Below are positions 1 through 7,306 of a stretch of DNA of 16,110 nt, one piece after another. The stretch covers positions 1 through 16,110 of the forward strand of contig JAEWCF010000071.1 in NCBI GenBank assembly GCA_023390775.1, read 5' to 3'. The stretch's first letter is position 1, and the number at the start of each line of letters is the position of its first letter. A program made the position numbers and the translations under genes. A model generated the notes under the pieces. The model was given only the letters and a program-made list of their open reading frames with translations. It was not told the origin of the DNA and ran no database searches. The stretch is from Bacteroidota bacterium (GTDB lineage Bacteria; Bacteroidota; Bacteroidia; Flavobacteriales; Flavobacteriaceae).

Positions 1-1353
1 GTATTCGATTCGGTCGTTCATGCTTCCCTCGAGCAACAGGTCAATTTCCACGACATCCCGATCCTCGATCGTCAGCTCGATGAATTTAATGGGGCGGTGC
101 ACGTAGATGTATTGCCCGCTTTCACGAGACGCATACCGCAACATATAACCGTCCGCGATGGGATTCCGGGCAAAAATGAGGGTTCCGCGGCTGAGGTTTT
201 CCTGAACCTTGACACCTAGGATCAGCTTGAGGTTGACGTTGCTGAGTTTTTTGCCGTCGGCCAAACGGTATTCGGCGCGGAGCACGGCAAAATCACTCTC
301 TGAAATATAAAGCCTGCCGGTGTATTTCGCATCGCTTTTCCGCGGTTTGAAATCGATGATGTAGGCAAAATCGTCATTGTTGAGGTAAGTGGCGCCCTGA
401 TAGGTGTAGGTGTAAAGCTCCGGTTCCGAGGCGAAATTCATATGCTTGCCGGAGACGATGTTGTTCTCGGTCAGGATGTTCATCAAATTCCCCTTCGCGT
501 TGAGCAACTGCGCATTTTCCTTTTTTTCCTTTTTCTTTTTCTTTGACTGGAAATCCTTGCGCAGCGAAATCGTATCGCGCGATCCGATCCACCCGCTCTT
601 TATCCGGTAATACTTCATGGTGTCGAGATGTTTCAGGAACAGGTTGGTCGCCTTTTTTTCCAGGTCTTCCAGGGACACCGATCGGGTTTCATCCATCAGT
701 TTGGTCGCCTTTGCCACATCCATCTTGGCCAGGTAGGATTTCTTCCCATCCTTGACCACCGGGCCGGAATAGTAGTCAACCAAAAGATCCGCATATTCGC
801 GCGGCGGTTTGGTGTTCATGCGTGAAATGAATTGCGAGATTTCGGTATTGGCTTCCTTCAGTGCCGACTTGGAGAAACCCGTTGATTTCGTGATTTCAAT
901 GTCGATGTCCTTTGGGATAAACGAACCGCTCGTCCTGAAGAAAATCTTGTCCTTGCGCATCTTGTCCATCGAACCGTGGTTTTTCTTAAGATTGGCCTTT
1001 ACCGATGCCATGATCTTTGCCGGATCGGGCTTTAGGGCGGTAACCTCCTGCAATTCAATCGCGGCGGGGCTCATGGTGACAACCATTCCTGCCGATTTGA
1101 GTTGGGAAAGGCTCAATTCCCGCGTCATGTAGCCAAAAAACGAAACGGCTATCGTCGTGCCGTCGGGCTTGCTTTCGGGAATGCTGAAAAAACCTTCTTC
1201 ATTGGTGACCTGGTGTTGCGATTTATCGATCGTGATATTTGCGTACGGCAGTACCTCGCCGGTTTTGACGTCGATGACCTTGGCCGAAACCTGTGCCAGG
1301 GAAACCTGTGCGAACAGGCTGCAGAGCAGGCAAAAAACAAGATTTTTGAACAT
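1..1353 (-). CDS. Exported protein with carboxypeptidase-regulatory-like domain (3'-truncated)
   Basis: The reading frame is open from the ATG at 1353 to the window edge, giving 451 residues with no stop, so the C-terminus is missing. Residues 1-20 (MFKNLVFCLLCSLFAQVSLA) look like a signal peptide with cleavage before Gln21. Residues about 21-103 resemble the CarboxypepD_reg-like beta-sandwich, with the typical 'TGEVLPYANITI' and 'TNEEGFFSIP' segments. That fold is common at the N-terminus of Bacteroidota outer-membrane and periplasmic proteins. The rest is a beta-rich region I do not recognise, interrupted by a very lysine-rich stretch at about residues 268-278. The start is supported by the signal peptide and an A-rich leader. 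Substrate and function are unknown. A DUF5686-like relative is possible, but I cannot confirm it. It is divergent from the CHRD lipoprotein gene. Confidence 0.8.
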   Translation of the reverse strand, partial: MFKNLVFCLLCSLFAQVSLAQVSAKVIDVKTGEVLPYANITIDKSQHQVTNEEGFFSIPESKPDGTTIAVSFFGYMTRELSLSQLKSAGMVVTMSPAAIELQEVTALKPDPAKIMASVKANLKKNHGSMDKMRKDKIFFRTSGSFIPKDIDIEITKSTGFSKSALKEANTEISQFISRMNTKPPREYADLLVDYYSGPVVKDGKKSYLAKMDVAKATKLMDETRSVSLEDLEKKATNLFLKHLDTMKYYRIKSGWIGSRDTISLRKDFQSKKKKKEKKENAQLLNAKGNLMNILTENNIVSGKHMNFASEPELYTYTYQGATYLNNDDFAYIIDFKPRKSDAKYTGRLYISESDFAVLRAEYRLADGKKLSNVNLKLILGVKVQENLSRGTLIFARNPIADGYMLRYASRESGQYIYVHRPIKFIELTIEDRDVVEIDLLLEGSMNDRIEY

Positions 1354-1370
1354 GGCAAAAATTTTTTGGG

Positions 1371-1378
1371 TAAATATA
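1371..1378 (-). promoter_or_regulatory. Possible -7 box for the truncated exported-protein gene
   Basis: Read on the minus strand this is TATATTTA, seven of eight matches to the Bacteroidota -7 element TANNTTTG, 17 nt upstream of the ATG. I find no TTG at the expected -33 position, so this is a weak call. Confidence 0.3.
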
Positions 1379-1529
1379 TAGATTCGTAAAGTTCGCTTGA
1401 CGAACATTTCCCGCAATTGTTTCACTCATCAGCAAAAACTAAATAATTCCTTAAGATTTATCGGCAGATATAAATTTCGGTAGTAAATTTAATGTTGTTT
1501 TAACTTGTTGAATATTAATGAGATGTGTC

Positions 1530-1964
1530 ATGAAAACTAAATTTTTATCGATTTTGGCCCTCACTTTGGCGATGGCCATTGCCGGTTGCGACGACGATGA
1601 CGACAACCAGGACAACATTATGAATTTTTCGGCCACGCTATCCGGCGCCAATGAAGTTCCCGCAAACGCCTCCACTGCAACCGGTACCGCGACCGCCACG
1701 TACAACGAAACCACGAACCGCCTGTCCATTTCGGTGCCCTATTCCGGAATGACCGCCACAGCCGCGCATATCCATCTGGGCGAACCGGGTGTGTCGGGGC
1801 CTCCCGTGTTTCCGTTTTCCTCGCTGACCTCGCCGCTTACGCTGACCAATGTTGAGCTGACCGATGCGCAGGAAGACGATCTCCTGAGCGGAATGTACTA
1901 CGTCAATATCCACAGCGAGGCATTTCCCGGTGGCGAGATCCGCGGGCAATTGACCGAGGATTGA
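1530..1964 (+). CDS. CHRD-domain lipoprotein, probably surface exposed
   Basis: The product has 144 residues from the ATG at 1530. That start gives a compact lipoprotein signal peptide (MKTKFLSILALTLAMAIAGC) with the lipobox Cys at residue 20. An in-frame ATG at 1518 would add four residues, including a Cys, before the positively charged n-region, so I prefer 1530. Five aspartates directly follow the Cys. Acidic residues there act as a lipoprotein export signal to the outer face in studied Bacteroidota, so surface display is inferred. The remainder is one CHRD domain, shown by 'LSGANEVP' near the start, 'AAHIHLG' in the middle, and 'YYVNIHSEAFPGGEIRGQL' at the end. CHRD was first described in chordin; its bacterial role is not established. 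The gene appears monocistronic; I see no terminator after it. Confidence 0.9.
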   Translation: MKTKFLSILALTLAMAIAGCDDDDDNQDNIMNFSATLSGANEVPANASTATGTATATYNETTNRLSISVPYSGMTATAAHIHLGEPGVSGPPVFPFSSLTSPLTLTNVELTDAQEDDLLSGMYYVNIHSEAFPGGEIRGQLTED

Positions 1965-1990
1965 GGTGATTCAAATTAGGCCGGCATCTT

Positions 1991-2020
1991 TTGCCAACTT
2001 CCATTGTTTGCGTACTTTTG
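1991..2020 (+). promoter_or_regulatory. Consensus Bacteroidota promoter of the acyl-CoA dehydrogenase gene
   Basis: TTG at 1991-1993, exactly 19 nt, then TACTTTTG at 2013-2020, a full match to the Bacteroidota primary-sigma consensus TTG-N19-TANNTTTG. The ATG follows 20 nt later at 2040, so transcription probably starts around 2026. This is the cleanest promoter in the window. It also rules out a longer reading frame beginning at the TTG at 2004, which lies inside it. Confidence 0.8.
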
Positions 2021-2039
2021 CGCCAGTAAAACGCAAACC

Positions 2040-3218
2040 ATGAAACCAGATCTTTTCCAGGCTCCCGACTATTACCTGCTGGACGAATTGCTTACCGAAG
2101 AACAGCGGTTGGTCCGCGACGCAGCCCGGGAATGGGTCAAGCGTGAGGTATCGCCGATCATCGAGGAATACGCCCAAAAAGCCGAATTCCCTAACCAGAT
2201 CATCAAGGGCCTGGCCGATATCGGCGCGTTTGGCCCCTATATCCCTGAAGAATATGGCGGAGCTGGGCTTGACCAGATTTCTTATGGCCTCATCATGCAG
2301 GAAATCGAGCGCGGTGATTCGGGCGTGCGGTCTACCGCGTCGGTGCAGTCCTCGCTTGTCATGTACCCGATCTGGAAATACGGAAACGAAGAGCAGCGCA
2401 AAAAATACCTGCCAAAGCTGGCCAGTGGGGAGTGGATGGGTTGTTTCGGCCTAACAGAACCCGACTACGGCTCCAATCCCGGCGGCATGGTCACCAATTT
2501 CAAGGACAAAGGCGACCATTATCTGCTTAACGGCGCCAAAATGTGGATATCGAATGCACCTTTTGCGCAAATTGCCGTTGTATGGGCCAAAGACGAATCG
2601 GGGCGGATCCACGGGCTTATCGTCGAGCGCGGCATGGAAGGTTTCTCGACACCCGAAACCCATAATAAGTGGTCGTTGCGCGCTTCGGCTACGGGAGAAC
2701 TGATCTTCGATAATGTGAAGGTCCCGAAAGAGAACCTGTTGCCCAATAAATCCGGTTTGGGCGCGCCGCTGGGATGCCTGGACTCGGCACGTTACGGAAT
2801 TGCGTGGGGCGCGATCGGTGCCGCGATGGACTGTTACGACACCGCGCTTCGGTATGCCAAGGAGCGGATCCAGTTTGACAAGCCGATCGGTGCGACTCAG
2901 CTTCAGCAAAAGAAATTGGCCGAAATGATCACCGAAATCACGAAAGCGCAGCTCCTGACCTGGAGGCTCGGCGTCTTGAGGAACGAAGGCCGGGCGACTA
3001 CCGCGCAAATTTCAATGGCCAAACGCAACAATGTGAACATGGCGATCGAGATTGCCCGCGAAGCCCGTCAAATCCTGGGCGGAATGGGGATCACCGGCGA
3101 ATATTCGATCATGCGCCACATGATGAACCTTGAATCGGTCATCACCTATGAGGGTACGCACGACATCCATTTGCTCATTACGGGGATGGACATCACGGGA
3201 TTTGCCGCATTCAAATAA
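2040..3218 (+). CDS. gcdH: Glutaryl-CoA dehydrogenase-type acyl-CoA dehydrogenase
   Basis: The 392-residue product is an FAD-dependent acyl-CoA dehydrogenase that matches glutaryl-CoA dehydrogenase along its whole length as I recall the human enzyme. Shared segments include 'SVQSSLVM', 'GCFGLTEP', 'SLRASATG', 'ARYGIAWG' and 'YEGTHDIH'. Glu371 in the last motif aligns with the catalytic base. Arg97, in 'GVRSTASVQ', aligns with the arginine that binds the distal carboxylate of glutaryl-CoA. Both support glutaryl-CoA over a simple fatty acyl-CoA. The expected reaction is oxidative decarboxylation of glutaryl-CoA to crotonyl-CoA in lysine or tryptophan breakdown, in the cytoplasm. The ATG at 2040 is chosen because the promoter ends at 2020 and 'MKPDLFQAPDYY' is a normal N-terminus. 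It is monocistronic, with a terminator 22 nt after the stop. A related acyl-CoA specificity cannot be excluded. Confidence 0.9.
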   Translation: MKPDLFQAPDYYLLDELLTEEQRLVRDAAREWVKREVSPIIEEYAQKAEFPNQIIKGLADIGAFGPYIPEEYGGAGLDQISYGLIMQEIERGDSGVRSTASVQSSLVMYPIWKYGNEEQRKKYLPKLASGEWMGCFGLTEPDYGSNPGGMVTNFKDKGDHYLLNGAKMWISNAPFAQIAVVWAKDESGRIHGLIVERGMEGFSTPETHNKWSLRASATGELIFDNVKVPKENLLPNKSGLGAPLGCLDSARYGIAWGAIGAAMDCYDTALRYAKERIQFDKPIGATQLQQKKLAEMITEITKAQLLTWRLGVLRNEGRATTAQISMAKRNNVNMAIEIAREARQILGGMGITGEYSIMRHMMNLESVITYEGTHDIHLLITGMDITGFAAFK

Positions 3219-3239
3219 AGAAAGTGTATTAAACTAAAA

Positions 3240-3265
3240 AGCCTCCGAAAGGGGGCTATTTTTTA
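3240..3265. terminator. Bidirectional hairpin terminator
   Basis: AGCCTCC (3240-3246), loop GAAA, GGGGGCT (3251-3257), with one T-G pair. A T-run follows on the plus strand, and the A-run before it gives a T-run on the minus strand. It serves the acyl-CoA dehydrogenase and, in reverse, the DUF4296 operon, whose stop codon is at 3263-3265. Confidence 0.85.
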
Positions 3266-3655
3266 TCGTACCATCGGTTCGTCGGCAGTCGAAACAGGCG
3301 TATGCCCGCTTTTTTTTAGCTGGTCCTCGATTTGCTTTTTTTCGGCCTCGATGCGCTTGTCGACCGATTCGTAGATTCGCTTGTAACGGCCCACGTCTCC
3401 CGCGTAATACTTGTTGCTTTGGGCAAATTGAACGCTGTCGATCTTGTGCTTTTTGTAAATGTAAGTCCGTGGGTCGAGATTGTTTTTCTCGATGGACATC
3501 GGGCGTTGCGTCCGAATGGCTTCCAAAAGGGAAAGATCGTAGATGATGTCGACCATCTTGTCTTCGGGAATCAGGTTTTCGGGTTCCTCTATTACCTTTT
3601 TGGTACACGAGGAAAGGGCGGCTGCTATAGTGCAGATGTAAAGTAAGCGTCTCAT
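3263..3655 (-). CDS. DUF4296 lipoprotein
   Basis: The product has 130 residues. Residues 1-17 (MRRLLYICTIAAALSSC) form a lipoprotein signal with Cys17 as the acylated residue. The 'IPEDKMVDIIYDLSLLEAI' segment is characteristic of DUF4296, a small Bacteroidota family of unknown function. The C-terminal half is lysine- and glutamate-rich, predicted helical, possibly coiled coil, and ends in a short polar tail. Its ATG overlaps the TGA of the upstream dihydroorotase gene by four bases (ATGA), so the two are probably translationally coupled. The link to pyrimidine synthesis is likely only conserved neighbourhood; no reaction can be assigned. The acylated Cys is followed by TKK, so the acidic surface-export signal of the CHRD protein is absent, which suggests the inner leaflet of the outer membrane or the periplasm. 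Confidence 0.85.
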   Translation of the reverse strand: MRRLLYICTIAAALSSCTKKVIEEPENLIPEDKMVDIIYDLSLLEAIRTQRPMSIEKNNLDPRTYIYKKHKIDSVQFAQSNKYYAGDVGRYKRIYESVDKRIEAEKKQIEDQLKKSGHTPVSTADEPMVR

Positions 3656-4989
3656 CGGTTGAATATTAAACGCAACGGATCGCGATTAAGTATGCCGCGT
3701 CCCGATTGGTAGGCCAAAGACCCGTTGACAAATGTATGCGTGACCGATGCGCTGAATTGCGTCCCCTCAAAGGGCGACCATCCGCAATGGTACCGAATAT
3801 TATCGGGCCGGACGGTCCACGGAGCGTGAGGATCCACCAGGACAAGATCGGCAAAGTAGCCTTCCCGAACGAATCCGCGGTCCTTAACCTGAAACAGGAT
3901 TGCCGGGTTGTGGCACATTTTTTCCACCAACTGCTCCTCTGATAGTCGGCCCATCTTTACGGCCTCGAACATGGCGGGAATGGCATGTTGCACCAGCGGC
4001 CCGCCCGACGGCGCCGAAAGGTAATTGGCATTTTTTTCCTCGCGGGTATGCGGGGCGTGATCGGTGGCGATCACATCGATGCGCCCGTCCAGTACAGCTT
4101 TCCAAAGCGCTTCCCGGTCCGCGGCGGTTTTTACTGCCGGATTCCACTTGATCAAATTGCCCTTCACGGCGTAATCCGAATCGGTGAACCAAAGGTGGTG
4201 CACGCACGCCTCGGCCGTGATCCTCTTTTTATCAAGCGGGACCGAATTGTCAAACAATTCAAGTTCCCTGGCGGTGGATACGTGGAAAACATGCAGCTTT
4301 GCGCCGGTCTTTCGGGCCAAAGCCACCGCTTTCGACGAAGAAATATAGCAGGCCTCCGCACTCCTGATCTCAGGATGGCATGCAACAGGAATCTGATCTC
4401 CGTAAATATTTTTATAGTGCGCGAGATTGTTTTTGATGGTCTGTTCATCTTCGCAGTGAACGGCGATGATCGCGGGGGCATGGGTAAAAATCCCTTCGAG
4501 TGCCTGGTCGTGGTCCACCAACATGTTCCCGGTGCTCGAACCCATGAATATCTTGATGCCGGCCGTGTTGAGCGGATTTAGTGCCTTTATTTCCTCCAGG
4601 TTGTCGTTTGTCGCGCCCAACATAAACGAATAGTTGACGTGCGAGGTCTGCGCTGCTATTGCAAATTTTTCTTCGAGCCGATCGATCGTTACGGCGTTTG
4701 GTACCGTATTGGGCTGTTCGATGAAGGAAGTGATCCCGCCTGCCGCGGCCGCGCGGGACTCCGAAGCGATATTGCCCTTGTGGGTCAGTCCCGGTTCCCT
4801 GAAATGTACCTGGTCATCGATGGCGCCGGGCATCAAAATTTTTCCGTTGGCGTCAATTTCTTCGACAGCGCCCGCAATTGCAATTTCACCGCCGATCCTT
4901 TCAATGCGGTTGGAGCGGATCAGCACATCGCCTTCGGTGGTCCGGCCTTCGTTCACTATCCGCGCATTTTTGATCAGGAAAGGTTTCAT
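3652..4989 (-). CDS. pyrC: Dihydroorotase
   Basis: The 445-residue product belongs to the amidohydrolase superfamily and should cyclise carbamoyl-aspartate to dihydroorotate in pyrimidine synthesis. Visible motifs are 'DDQVHFREPG' (58-67), 'GIKIFMGSSTGN' with Lys146 as the candidate carbamylated bridging lysine, 'AVHCEDE' with His178, 'HVFHVSTARE' with His236, and 'IATDHAPH' with Asp310, the candidate catalytic base. The usual first motif is D-x-H-x-H-x-R; here the first metal histidine is Gln60 while His62 and Arg64 are kept. I believe this Gln is common in Bacteroidota dihydroorotases, so the gene is probably functional. Allantoinase or hydantoinase activity is the main alternative. It starts 6 nt after the glycosyltransferase stop and overlaps the DUF4296 start by 4 nt, which makes it the middle gene of a three-gene operon. 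Confidence 0.9.
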   Translation of the reverse strand: MKPFLIKNARIVNEGRTTEGDVLIRSNRIERIGGEIAIAGAVEEIDANGKILMPGAIDDQVHFREPGLTHKGNIASESRAAAAGGITSFIEQPNTVPNAVTIDRLEEKFAIAAQTSHVNYSFMLGATNDNLEEIKALNPLNTAGIKIFMGSSTGNMLVDHDQALEGIFTHAPAIIAVHCEDEQTIKNNLAHYKNIYGDQIPVACHPEIRSAEACYISSSKAVALARKTGAKLHVFHVSTARELELFDNSVPLDKKRITAEACVHHLWFTDSDYAVKGNLIKWNPAVKTAADREALWKAVLDGRIDVIATDHAPHTREEKNANYLSAPSGGPLVQHAIPAMFEAVKMGRLSEEQLVEKMCHNPAILFQVKDRGFVREGYFADLVLVDPHAPWTVRPDNIRYHCGWSPFEGTQFSASVTHTFVNGSLAYQSGRGILNRDPLRLIFNR

Positions 4990-4995
4990 AAGCGT

Positions 4996-5718
4996 TTACA
5001 AACGGTTAAACATGTGTCGGATCCGGAGCCAGATAACGCCCATGACGGCCTCGGAGATGATGGCATTGCTCATTTTGGATTTGCCCAAGGTCCTGTCGGT
5101 AAAGATGATTGGGATTTCCACGAGTTTGAAGCGCTTTGTAAATGCGCGGTACTTCATTTCGATCTGAAAGGCATAACCGATGAAACGGATGCGGTCCAGG
5201 CCTATGGACTCGAGTACTTCCCGTCGGTAACAAATGAAGCCCGCCGTTGCATCATTTACCTTCATTCCCGTAATGATCTTGACATAAATCGATGCGAAGT
5301 AGGAGAGCAGGACCCTGCTGAGCGGCCAGTTCACCACGTTGACTCCGGTAATGTACCGTGACCCGATCGACATGTCCGCGCCTGCCTCGCATGCGTGCAG
5401 TAACCTCGCCAGATCATCGGGATTGTGCGAAAAATCGGCGTCCATCTCGAAAATGTAGCCGTATCCACGGGAAAGCGCCCATTTGAACCCATGCACATAT
5501 GCCGTTCCGAGCCCGGCTTTCTTCGCGCGAACTTCCAGGAAAATCCGGGCCGGGAATTCTTCGGAAACCTTCCGGACCGCGGCGGGCGTGCCGTCCGGTG
5601 AATTATCGTCCACTACAAGGACGTGAAATCTTTCGCTGAGCGACATGACTTTGCGAAGCATCGCCTCGATGTTCTCGATTTCATTGAAGGTCGGAATGAT
5701 TACGATGCAGTCGCCCAT
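4996..5718 (-). CDS. Polyprenol monophosphomannose synthase-like glycosyltransferase (GT2)
   Basis: The 240-residue product matches the length and order of DPM1-like GT2 enzymes, which move a sugar (mannose in characterised members) from a nucleotide sugar to polyprenyl phosphate at the inner membrane. 'VVDDNSPDGT' (35-44) and 'MDADFSHNP' with the metal-binding DAD at 93-95 form the GT-A active site; 'GSRY' (119-122) and 'FTDRTLGKSKM' (206-216) are family hallmarks. No C-terminal membrane helices are present, as in the soluble DPM1 form. An open extension to 5988 exists, but it crosses the promoter and the divergent DUF4271 gene, so I start at the ATG at 5718 (MGDCIVIIPTFNE). It is the first gene of the operon with pyrC and DUF4296. 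The sugar donor is not proven by sequence. Confidence 0.9.
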   Translation of the reverse strand: MGDCIVIIPTFNEIENIEAMLRKVMSLSERFHVLVVDDNSPDGTPAAVRKVSEEFPARIFLEVRAKKAGLGTAYVHGFKWALSRGYGYIFEMDADFSHNPDDLARLLHACEAGADMSIGSRYITGVNVVNWPLSRVLLSYFASIYVKIITGMKVNDATAGFICYRREVLESIGLDRIRFIGYAFQIEMKYRAFTKRFKLVEIPIIFTDRTLGKSKMSNAIISEAVMGVIWLRIRHMFNRL

Positions 5719-5731
5719 ACGCCGGTTTGCG

Positions 5732-5739
5732 CAAAAGTA
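5732..5739 (-). promoter_or_regulatory. -7 promoter box of the glycosyltransferase-pyrC-DUF4296 operon
   Basis: On the minus strand this reads TACTTTTG, a full match to TANNTTTG, 13 nt upstream of the start codon at 5718. At the -33 position I see AAT rather than TTG. The tandem ATTTGT repeats at 5759-5774 lie there and may bind a regulator instead. Confidence 0.55.
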
Positions 5740-5796
5740 ATGCATTTTGGACGGAATTATTTGTAAACATTTGTTACGGCATTTTGCGGGTTTGCC

Positions 5797-5804
5797 TAAT
5801 TTTA
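5797..5804 (+). promoter_or_regulatory. Possible -7 promoter box of the DUF4271-hemD operon
   Basis: TAATTTTA matches seven of eight positions of TANNTTTG; a TTG lies at 5771-5773 with a 23-nt gap, at the long end of the allowed range. It ends only four bases before the ATG at 5809. The transcript would therefore be nearly leaderless, or translation begins at the in-frame ATG at 5836. Confidence 0.4.
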
Positions 5805-5808
5805 CGCC

Positions 5809-6471
5809 ATGACCGAACAACTGCTCGAACCGCGAATGGCCCCGCCCCAGGATTGGGCTACTGCCATCTTTTTGCTGGCCCTTGTACTGGTCACCATCAG
5901 CAGGACGGTATTTGAAAAACGATTCGCCGATTTCGTACGGTTGGGCATATCCGACAAGTACGTCAAGGTTTACAGGGATCCGGGCCAAATGACCGGCGGA
6001 TTTACGATCCTGCTTTTTTTGGTACAGTTGATTTCACTTTCGTTTTTTATTTTGCTGGCACTGCACAAATTCGGGTACGCCCATAAAAGCGACTGGCTTT
6101 TGTTTATCCGGATCATCACGTTGCTCGGGACCTTCATACTTGCCAAGTTCCTGGTAGACAATATCATATCGGTTTCCTTCAATATTGAAGAGTTCGCAGA
6201 ACAGTTCAATCTAAACAAGGTCAGCTACCGTACATATCTTGCGTTGCTGCTATTGCCGGTGAACGCGATCCTTTATTATAATGACGCGCCCGAAATCGTC
6301 TATTTTGTCCTTATCGGTGCAATATTGACAATCAATCTGTTAACTTATTTGCTGGCTTTGAAGAATTATCAAAATTTCATCGTCGGGAAGTTGTTTTATT
6401 TTATTTTATATCTTTGCGCTCTTGAAATAGGCCCCTACTATTTTATGTATTATTGGTTTATCCGAGATTAA
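5809..6471 (+). CDS. DUF4271 integral membrane protein
   Basis: The product has 220 residues and is very hydrophobic, with about six predicted membrane helices (roughly 16-34, 64-86, 96-120, 141-157, 161-184 and 192-217). I assign it to DUF4271 from its layout, the 'FPERFYDF'-like region after helix 1 (here VFEKRFADFVRLG) and its position directly before hemD, an order I associate with Flavobacteriaceae. No catalytic motif is visible and the function is unknown. A role in haem or tetrapyrrole handling is only suggested by the 19-nt gap to hemD. The start is uncertain: ATG at 5809 lies four bases from the probable promoter box, and ATG at 5836 (Met10) would still keep helix 1. Confidence 0.8.
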   Translation: MTEQLLEPRMAPPQDWATAIFLLALVLVTISRTVFEKRFADFVRLGISDKYVKVYRDPGQMTGGFTILLFLVQLISLSFFILLALHKFGYAHKSDWLLFIRIITLLGTFILAKFLVDNIISVSFNIEEFAEQFNLNKVSYRTYLALLLLPVNAILYYNDAPEIVYFVLIGAILTINLLTYLLALKNYQNFIVGKLFYFILYLCALEIGPYYFMYYWFIRD

Positions 6472-6490
6472 TACAAGTGACTGTCATTAT

Positions 6491-7243
6491 ATGAAAGTGA
6501 AAACAATTTTGGTGTCGCAGCCAGAGCCGAAGGTCGAGAATTCACCGTACTTTGAACTTCAGCAGAAGCACAAAGTCAAAATAGATTTCAGGCCTTTTAT
6601 CCATGTTGAGGGGGTCAGCGCCAAGGACATCAGGTTGCAAAAAATCGACATCGGAAATTATACCGCCATCATCCTGACCAGTAAAAATGCGGTCGATCAC
6701 TTTTTCAGGGTTGCCGACGAAATGCGATATAAGGTTCCGGAAGGGCTTAAGTATTTTTGCCAGTCCGAAGCCATTGCCTATTACCTCCAGAAATACGTTG
6801 TTTACCGCAAGCGCAAGATATATGTGGGCCAGAAGGATTTTGCCGACCTGAGCCCGCTCATCAAAAAATACAAGGACGAAAAATTCCTGCTTCCCGCGTC
6901 GGATCAACTCAATGTGGAGGCGCCAATCACCCTGAACAGCCTTAAGGTCGATTGGACGCAGGCGACTTTTTACAAGACGGTAATGAGCGACCTTTCGGAC
7001 CTCGCGGATGTTTATTATGATGTGCTGGCATTTTTCAGCCCGACGGGTATCAAATCGCTCTTCAAGAATTTTCCCGATTTCGAGCAGAACAACACCCGGA
7101 TTGCCGTTTTCGGGAGTACCACCCAAAAGGAGGCGCTCGATCACGGCCTGCGCGTGGATATCATGGCGCCCACGCCCGAAGCCCCTTCCATGACGATGGC
7201 ACTTGACAAATACATCACGAAGGCCAACAAGGAGACCAAATAG
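6491..7243 (+). CDS. hemD: Uroporphyrinogen-III synthase
   Basis: The 250-residue product matches uroporphyrinogen-III synthase in length and fold pattern. This enzyme closes hydroxymethylbilane into the first asymmetric tetrapyrrole ring on the route to haem. The family diverges strongly in sequence; recognisable parts are 'ILVSQPEP' at the start, 'AIILTSKNAVDHFF' in the first domain, 'LLPASDQLN' at the second crossover, 'DVLAFFSPTGIKSLF' and 'RIAVFGSTTQKEALDHGL'. The last two carry the Ser/Thr-rich substrate contacts found in other HemD proteins. It follows DUF4271 after 19 nt and is probably cotranscribed. It is convergent with pckA across a strong terminator. No other haem gene is in the window. 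Confidence 0.88.
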   Translation: MKVKTILVSQPEPKVENSPYFELQQKHKVKIDFRPFIHVEGVSAKDIRLQKIDIGNYTAIILTSKNAVDHFFRVADEMRYKVPEGLKYFCQSEAIAYYLQKYVVYRKRKIYVGQKDFADLSPLIKKYKDEKFLLPASDQLNVEAPITLNSLKVDWTQATFYKTVMSDLSDLADVYYDVLAFFSPTGIKSLFKNFPDFEQNNTRIAVFGSTTQKEALDHGLRVDIMAPTPEAPSMTMALDKYITKANKETK

Positions 7244-7254
7244 ATTTTCCCCAT

Positions 7255-7290
7255 AAAAAAAAAGAGCTGTCCATTGGGCAGCTCTTTTTT
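7255..7290. terminator. Bidirectional hairpin terminator between hemD and pckA
   Basis: A-run 7255-7263, GAGCTGTCC (7264-7272), loop ATT, GGGCAGCTC (7276-7284), T-run 7285-7290. The nine-pair stem has one T-G pair and has T-runs on both strands, so it can stop hemD and pckA transcripts. Confidence 0.92.
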
Positions 7291-7306
7291 ATTGAATTAA
7301 TAATTG

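Noticed and set aside
2004..2039. N-terminal extension of the acyl-CoA dehydrogenase from a TTG codon
   Set aside because: It translates the consensus promoter (1991-2020); the ATG at 2040 gives the normal family N-terminus.
3985..4581. 198-codon open frame antisense to pyrC
   Set aside because: It is a shadow of a well-conserved dihydroorotase, with no family resemblance.
5719..5988. Ninety-residue N-terminal extension of the glycosyltransferase
   Set aside because: It crosses the operon promoter and the divergent DUF4271 gene; GT2 synthases of this type begin just before the 'VIIPTFNE' strand.
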